From: Actinocrinis sp035650855
GTDB lineage: Bacteria; Actinomycetota; Actinomycetes; Streptomycetales; Catenulisporaceae
DNA length: 27,372 bases
Reading direction: 5' to 3'
Assembly: GCF_035650855.1 (NCBI RefSeq)
Contig: NZ_DASRGV010000060.1
Coordinates: 1 to 27,372 of the forward strand
A program made the position numbers and the translations under genes. The notes under the pieces were generated by a model, which saw only the letters and a list, made by a program, of their open reading frames with translations, did not search any database and was not told where the DNA came from. Below, piece by piece: positions 23,153-27,372 of this stretch; within the stretch, counting starts at the first letter, position 1; the number at the start of each line of letters is the position of its first letter.

Positions 23153-24206
23153 GCCGCTTCCCGCTTTCGAATTTCAGACAGTTGATGATGGAGTTTTCCA
23201 CGGTGTCAGCCAGAGCGTGGTCCGTGTAGTACGCGGTGTGCGGGCTGATGAGCACGTTCGGCATTTCCTGCAGCCGCGCCAGGGGCTTACTTTCGATACT
23301 CTTGCCTCTGCAGTCAGCGTAAAATATGCCCTCCTCCCCCTCGACGACATCCAACGCCGCCCCACCCAATCGACCGCTTTCCAGCGCTTCGACCAGACCC
23401 TCGGTATCGACGAGTGCACCACGCCCCGTGTTGACGATGATCGCGTCGCTCTTCATCCACTCCATACGCCGGCGATTTAGTAAATGATGCGTGTCCGCAT
23501 TGAGCGGCGCGTGAAGCGTGATCACGTCACTCGACCGCAGCAGTTCATCAAGGGGCAAATAGTCCGCATCCACTCGCGGACGAGTGTCACACGCCAGTAT
23601 TCGACAGCGGAACCCGCGTAGTCTGTCGATAACCGCTGCACCGATGCGCCCGGTTCCGATCACCCCGACAGTCAGGTCACGTAGTTCTTTCCCGCGTGCT
23701 TCATTCAGCCGGTAGTCGTGAACATCAGCTCGCCTGATAGTGGATTTCGCGTTCCGCAGCACCATCAGCATGAGCATCAGCGTGTAGTCCGCGACGCTAT
23801 CTGGCGAGTAGGCGACGTTCTCGACACAGATGCCGACGCTCTCCGCGTATTCCACGTCGATGTGGTTGTAGCCGATGCTCCTTGTGGAGATGTACTCGAC
23901 GCCAGCCTGGCTGAGCGCAAGCAGAACGGGGTTGGCGACTTGGGTTTTGTGGCCGATGCTGATGCATCGATTTCCCAACGCCAGCTCTACGTTGCCGCCA
24001 GATGCCGGCGCCGCCTCGATCGTCGGTATCACGCCGAAGCGAGGCGCCAACTGCTGGAACAAGACGGCCTCGTCCGGCTCACACCCGTAAACCGTGATCC
24101 CCGTTGTCGGGGCCTCACCGCCCGCCGCGCCACCTACACGACCGTGCTCGGACGCCGGTGATCCGGTCCGGAGGGCCGCTGTTCGTGCCGGTTCGCTGTA
24201 CGTCAC
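23145..24206 (-). CDS. vanH: D-lactate dehydrogenase VanH
   Basis: A 353-residue D-isomer-specific 2-hydroxyacid dehydrogenase. It has GNRCISIGHKTQV, the STRSIGYNHIDVEYA block, the NAD loop GTGRIG (184-189), Arg262 in NTGRG, the Glu291/292 region and catalytic His323 in SPHTAYYTDHAL. It reduces pyruvate to D-lactate for VanA. Compared with Streptomyces VanH as I recall it, which begins at about residue 35 here (TGITVYGC), this reading adds about 34 Gly/Ala-rich residues. The start GTG 24206 has no ribosome-binding sequence, and no in-frame ATG, GTG or TTG lies nearer the conserved start; an ACG codon stands there instead. So either a non-conserved extension is real or the start is unusual. 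Confidence 0.93.
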   Translation of the reverse strand: MTYSEPARTAALRTGSPASEHGRVGGAAGGEAPTTGITVYGCEPDEAVLFQQLAPRFGVIPTIEAAPASGGNVELALGNRCISIGHKTQVANPVLLALSQAGVEYISTRSIGYNHIDVEYAESVGICVENVAYSPDSVADYTLMLMLMVLRNAKSTIRRADVHDYRLNEARGKELRDLTVGVIGTGRIGAAVIDRLRGFRCRILACDTRPRVDADYLPLDELLRSSDVITLHAPLNADTHHLLNRRRMEWMKSDAIIVNTGRGALVDTEGLVEALESGRLGGAALDVVEGEEGIFYADCRGKSIESKPLARLQEMPNVLISPHTAYYTDHALADTVENSIINCLKFESGKRHG

Positions 24207-24237
24207 GCGTCAAGTCAAGCCAGCGCGGTGTTGCCAG

Positions 24238-24272
24238 CACGTATGCGGTTTTCGATATGCCGACAATATGCT
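24238..24272. promoter_or_regulatory. Abutting divergent promoters of vanHAX and vanRS
   Basis: On the minus strand TTGTCG (24266-24261) and TACGTG (24243-24238), 17 bp apart, can drive vanHAX with a leader of about 25 bases. On the plus strand TATGCT (24267-24272) is a good -10 for vanRS, giving a leader of about 15 bases. The two elements touch, so one VanR site could control both directions. No clear VanR consensus repeat was recognised. Confidence 0.4.
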
Positions 24273-24293
24273 CCAGCTGAGATCATCGAGAGC

Positions 24294-25019
24294 ATGCGCG
24301 TGTTGGTTGTCGAGGACGAGCCCGACATGGCGGAAGCCATCCGCGATGGCCTGCGTCTGGAAGCGATCGCGGCCGACATCGCCGGCGACGGCGACACCGC
24401 GCTGGAACTGCTGAGTATCAACGCGTACGACATCGCCGTCCTCGATCGCGACATCCCCGGCCCCTCCGGCGACGAGGTCGCCGAACGCATCGTCGCCTCT
24501 GGCAGCGGCACGCCGATCCTGATGCTCACCGCCGCGGATCGGCTCGACGACAAGGCCTCCGGGTTCGAGCTCGGCGCGGACGACTACCTGACGAAGCCGT
24601 TCGAACTGCGCGAGCTCGTGCTCCGCATCAGGGCGCTCGACCGCAGGCGCGCCTACAATCGGCCACCCGTCCGCGAGATCGCAGGCCTGCGACTGGATCC
24701 GTTCCGCCGCGAGGTCTATCGCGACGGCCGGTATGTCGCACTCACCCGAAAGCAGTTCGCCGTGCTCGAGGTCCTCGTCGCTGCCGAGGGCGGTGTGATC
24801 AGCGCCGAGACGCTCCTGGAACGGGCTTGGGATGAGAACGCAGACCCGTTGACCAACGCCGTGCGCATAACGGTCTCGGCCCTACGCAGACGACTCGGCG
24901 AACCGTCGATCATCGCTACCGTGGCCGGTGTCGGTTACCGCATCGACACCGGGACAGACAGAGGCACAGACACAGACACCGGCACAGAGACAACCCGCCC
25001 TGGTGGCAATCATGAATAG
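24294..25019 (+). CDS. vanR: Response regulator VanR (OmpR family)
   Basis: A 241-residue two-domain regulator. The receiver domain (about 1-115) has the acidic pair Glu7/Asp8, the phospho-acceptor Asp51 in IAVLDRDIPG, Thr in LMLTAA and Lys in YLTKPFE. The C-terminal winged helix (about 130-225) has the OmpR pattern YVALTRKQFAVLEVL and NAVRITVSALRRRLGEPSIIATVAGVGYRI. Phosphorylated VanR activates the van promoters. ATG 24294 starts at the conserved MRVLVVEDE. The last 15 or so residues before the end are an Asp/Thr/Gly/Glu repeat tail encoded by simple-sequence DNA. It overlaps vanS by 8 bp. Assignment as VanR rather than another OmpR regulator rests on its position opposite vanH and the VanS-like partner. 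Confidence 0.9.
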   Translation: MRVLVVEDEPDMAEAIRDGLRLEAIAADIAGDGDTALELLSINAYDIAVLDRDIPGPSGDEVAERIVASGSGTPILMLTAADRLDDKASGFELGADDYLTKPFELRELVLRIRALDRRRAYNRPPVREIAGLRLDPFRREVYRDGRYVALTRKQFAVLEVLVAAEGGVISAETLLERAWDENADPLTNAVRITVSALRRRLGEPSIIATVAGVGYRIDTGTDRGTDTDTGTETTRPGGNHE

Positions 25020-26124
25020 ACGCCCAGGGCCCAGCGCCCGGCTCAAACTCACCCTCAGCTACGCAGGATTCCTCCTGCTCGCCAGCACCCTCCTGCTCGC
25101 CGTCATGTGGATATTCGTATTGCGGTGGCTGCCGAACATCGACCCCAGAGCCGTCCAGCAGTCGCTTTCCGCCCAGAACAGGGCCGGCGTCGTGATCATC
25201 GCCGGGCTCAACCGCGCCGCGGTCCTGAACGGCTTCGCCCCCGCCGCGGCCATCGCACTGGCCTTCCTCCTCGTATTCGGCCTGGTAGGAGGGTGGTTCC
25301 TCGCCGGCCGGATGCTCGCACCGCTCACCCGGATCGCGTACGCGACGCGCATGGCCGGGACCGGATCCCTCTCCCACCGCATCGGGCTCCTAGGCCGCCG
25401 CGATGAGTTCCGCGAGCTCGCCGACGCCTTCGACACCATGCTCGCCCAGCTCGAAGCGCACGTCGCCGCGCAGCAGCGATTCGCGGCCAACGCATCGCAC
25501 GAACTGCGCACCCCGCTGGCCATCACGCAGAGCCTGCTCGACGTCGCCCGCAACGACCCGAACCGCGACGCCGCCGCGCTCGTCGAACGCCTGCGCGCCG
25601 TCAACTCCCGCGCGATCGAGCTGACCGAAGCGTTGCTGCTGCTCGGCCGCGCCGACCAGCGATCCTTCAGCCGGGAGCGTGTCGACCTCTCCCTCATCGC
25701 CGAGGAAGCCGCGGAAACGCTCCTCCCCCTCGCCGAAAAGCGTGGCCTCACCATCGAGACCTCCGGGGACATCGCTCCGGCCCGAGGCTCGGAGGCCCTC
25801 CTACAGCAAATGACGACGAACCTCGTGCACAACGCGATCGTCCACAACCTGCCCGACCGGGGCACCGTGTGGATCACGACGAGCGTCCTGCCCCAGACGG
25901 TGGCGCTCATGGTCGAGAACACCGGCGAGGAACTCAGCCCGCAATTGGTCTCGACGCTGACCGAACCGTTCCAGCGCGGCACCGAACGCATACACGCCGA
26001 CCAAGCAGGCGTCGGCCTCGGCCTGGCAATCGTGAAAAGCATCGCCGAGGCACACGACGGAACTCTCACAGTCACCCCCCGGCCCGCCGGGGGCCTCCGC
26101 GTCACGGTGCAACTTCCCGCCTGA
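25012..26124 (+). CDS. vanS: Sensor histidine kinase VanS
   Basis: A 370-residue membrane kinase. The opening GPSARLKLTLSYAGFLLL matches actinomycete VanS. Transmembrane helix 1 spans about residues 17-36, a short extracytoplasmic part about 37-75, and helix 2 about 76-97, followed by a HAMP linker to about 150. The phospho-acceptor is His163 in NASHELRTPLAITQ. The ATPase part has N-box NLVHNAIVHN, then VENTGEEL and the G-box GVGLGLAIVKSIAEAH. It senses glycopeptides, or their effect on the wall, and phosphorylates VanR. ATG 25012 has GGTGG upstream and overlaps the vanR stop (ATGAATAG). The extracytoplasmic segment contains a hydrophobic run (AGVVIIAGL), so its topology is less clear than usual. 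Confidence 0.9.
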   Translation: MNRRPGPSARLKLTLSYAGFLLLASTLLLAVMWIFVLRWLPNIDPRAVQQSLSAQNRAGVVIIAGLNRAAVLNGFAPAAAIALAFLLVFGLVGGWFLAGRMLAPLTRIAYATRMAGTGSLSHRIGLLGRRDEFRELADAFDTMLAQLEAHVAAQQRFAANASHELRTPLAITQSLLDVARNDPNRDAAALVERLRAVNSRAIELTEALLLLGRADQRSFSRERVDLSLIAEEAAETLLPLAEKRGLTIETSGDIAPARGSEALLQQMTTNLVHNAIVHNLPDRGTVWITTSVLPQTVALMVENTGEELSPQLVSTLTEPFQRGTERIHADQAGVGLGLAIVKSIAEAHDGTLTVTPRPAGGLRVTVQLPA

Positions 26125-26136
26125 GCGGACGCCTAG

Positions 26137-26167
26137 TCCCTACAGCCCCTACAGTCCCTACAGTCCC
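26137..26167. repeat. Three tandem 9-bp repeats
   Basis: Units TCCCTACAG, CCCCTACAG and TCCCTACAG (26137-26163) are followed by a partial TCCC, directly after the vanS stop and at the 3' end of the convergent broken gene. This is simple slippage DNA with no evident function. Confidence 0.8.
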
Positions 26168-26704
26168 GGGCGACGCACCCACGTCAGCCGTGGCCACACG
26201 GTCACCGAAACGGCGAGTAACACCGCGACCACGGGCGTCAGCGAAGCAGCGGCCGTGGCCCGGTGCACCGCGGACAGAATCGCGACCGCGACGACGGCCA
26301 GCACAAAGCCCACGTCGGCGAGCGCGAAGCGGATCGGCACAGTCCTGCGGCCGTAAGCCGCCCACCCGAGGATCCTCGCGCACACGAGGCTGGCCGCCAG
26401 CGTGGCGATCAGGCCCGCGAAATCGTTGCTCGCGTGATAGATCGGGCTGTCCTGCGGACCTGACGACGCGCGTCGACTCAATCACCGCCGGCAGAAGTCG
26501 ACGACATTGTGCTGGGGAAGCCGGCCGCACGGCCGCGCACATCGGCGCCGCGCTGTAAGCGTCGGCTGCGGACCGGTCGGCGACCCCTGCGAACGCGAAG
26601 GCGATCGCGGCCAATGCGCAACCGACCGGAATCAGCACGAAAACCCCCATGACAGCCGACGAGGCGATCCGAAGCGTCTCATCTGCGCTTCCTGCATCTG
26701 AAAC
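26158..26704 (-). pseudogene. Frameshifted actinobacterial membrane protein
   Basis: Two minus-strand frames carry pieces of one protein. The N-terminal piece (ending near 26480) has the helix VMGVFVLIPVGCALAAIAFAFAGVA followed by DAYSAAPMCAAV and PAQCRRLLPAVIES, typical of small membrane proteins with an external Cys pair. The C-terminal piece (26158-26481) has GPQDSPIYHASNDFAGLI and three more hydrophobic stretches. Between them the second frame has TGA immediately before TTG 26481, and the central soluble domain expected between the pieces seems absent, so a frameshift with loss of internal sequence is likely. A sequencing error cannot be excluded. Convergent with vanS. Confidence 0.55.
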
Positions 26705-26937
26705 CCGTGTGCCTTCCCAGCCACAGCTCCCCCTCCCCCCGCTGCCGGCCGCATTGGCACGTGCCGCATCGCACGTCACCGCACACGCGCCTCCCGCCGG
26801 CATGTTAGCCCACGAACATCAGATCCGCGTTGCGCTCAGCCCGGTCTGTGTCCGCCAAGCCTCGCCGCCGCAGCGCCACGCCTGTCCTACGCCTCCCGCG
26901 TGCGAACCAGCCGTGCCATCTGTCCGGAAGAAACCGG
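26705..26937. other. Intergenic stretch with no recognised feature
   Basis: A C-rich region (runs such as CTCCCCCTCCCCCC near 26727) between the broken membrane-protein gene and the acetyltransferase promoter. Open frames here have no family-like composition, and no hairpin or repeat stands out. Confidence 0.5.
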
Positions 26938-26966
26938 TTGATCGCGCTTGCCGCAGCGGATAGGAA
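26938..26966 (+). promoter_or_regulatory. Candidate promoter of a leaderless acetyltransferase message
   Basis: TTGATC (26938-26943) and TAGGAA (26961-26966) are 17 bp apart. Transcription would begin at or next to the A of ATG 26974, so the message would be leaderless. The AGGA in the -10 could instead act as a ribosome site. Confidence 0.35.
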
Positions 26967-26973
26967 CTGGGAC

Positions 26974-27372
26974 ATGCTGCGTGGTGAGAAGATCGGGCTG
27001 CGCGCCCGGCACGAGTCCGACGTTCCCGTCCTGCACGTCGAGCTCTACGACGATGTGGTGACCCAGTCGCGGGCCGGTTCGCGTGCGTGGCGTCCGATCG
27101 CCCCCGGATCCGCCGAGTCGCCGTTCGCGGTCTCCGGCCCGGCCGATGACGTCGCCCGCTTCTCCGTCGTGCGGCTCGCCGATGAAGAGTTAGCGGGCTC
27201 GGCGCTCTTGTGGGGCATCGACCTGCACAACAGGACGGCTCACCTCGGCCTCTCGCTGCGCCCGTCCTTTCGCGGTCACGGCTTGGGAACCGATGTCGTG
27301 CGAGTGCTCTGCCAGTACGGCTTCAGCGTGCGCGGTCTGCATCGGCTGCAGCTTGAGACCTTGGCCGATAAC
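26974..27372 (+). CDS. GNAT-family N-acetyltransferase (partial, runs off the window)
   Basis: The first 133 codons of a Gcn5-related acetyltransferase, open to the window edge. MLRGEKIGLRARHESDVP is a common start in actinobacterial RimJ/RimL-type GNATs. ALLWGIDLHNRTAHLGLSL is followed by the acetyl-CoA loop RPSFRGHGLGTDVVRVL (motif A, R/Q-x-x-G-x-G) and then YGFSVRGLHRLQLETLADN. It would transfer an acetyl group to an amine, perhaps a protein N-terminus or a small molecule; the substrate is not evident. ATG 26974 agrees with the family start. Confidence 0.9.
   Translation, partial: MLRGEKIGLRARHESDVPVLHVELYDDVVTQSRAGSRAWRPIAPGSAESPFAVSGPADDVARFSVVRLADEELAGSALLWGIDLHNRTAHLGLSLRPSFRGHGLGTDVVRVLCQYGFSVRGLHRLQLETLADN

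Noticed and set aside
26649..26963. A 104-codon plus-strand frame before the acetyltransferase
   Set aside because: Pro/Ala-rich without motif, antisense in part to the broken membrane gene, and overlapping the likely acetyltransferase promoter.

Overview
The window is high-GC DNA with actinobacterial gene content: an ECF42-type sigma factor with a DGPF/YCII partner, an F420-type luciferase-like oxidoreductase, rifamycin and glycopeptide resistance genes of the actinomycete type, GTG starts, several genes without a clear Shine-Dalgarno sequence, and tightly coupled ATGA overlaps. A Streptomyces-like or Catenulispora-like actinomycete fits. The species cannot be fixed from the sequence alone.

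Layout. (1) 1-1939, plus strand: the tail of a TPR protein, a DGPF/YCII protein and its ECF42 sigma factor. (2) 1996-13886: a sugar regulon. An eight-gene minus-strand operon starts near 12164 and encodes a secreted multidomain GH27 glycosidase, an aldose-1-epimerase-like protein, an AraF/RbsA/RbsC-type sugar ABC importer, a KDPG/KDPGal aldolase, a galactonate-dehydratase-type enolase and a KDG-type kinase. Divergently, a short-chain dehydrogenase and a FadR-type GntR regulator are read on the plus strand. Together these form an almost complete oxidative (De Ley-Doudoroff) galactose route: polymer or oligosaccharide to galactose, uptake, mutarotation, oxidation, dehydration, phosphorylation, and cleavage to pyruvate and glyceraldehyde-3-phosphate. 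No lactonase is seen. (3) 13887-18060: a tandem repeat, a hairpin, a rifamycin-associated element (RAE) and a rifamycin phosphotransferase gene followed by an MFS transporter. (4) 18086-20736: an LLM-family oxidoreductase and an ABC-2 exporter pair whose start codon lies next to an 18-bp perfect palindrome. (5) 20767-21380: a scar made of an N-terminally truncated membrane protein and a small piece of oleate hydratase. (6) 21507-26124: a glycopeptide-resistance locus, vanHAX on the minus strand facing away from a vanRS pair on the plus strand, with abutting divergent promoters. (7) 26125-27372: short repeats, a decayed membrane-protein gene, and the start of a GNAT acetyltransferase that runs off the end.

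The most interesting points are the self-contained galactose/galactonate regulon, with recurring AT-rich boxes at its promoters and a GH27 enzyme that has lost two canonical galactose-binding residues; the RAE-rph-MFS unit; the vanHAX/RS locus only about 3.5 kb away, next to a gene scar; and the isolated palindrome controlling the ABC exporter.
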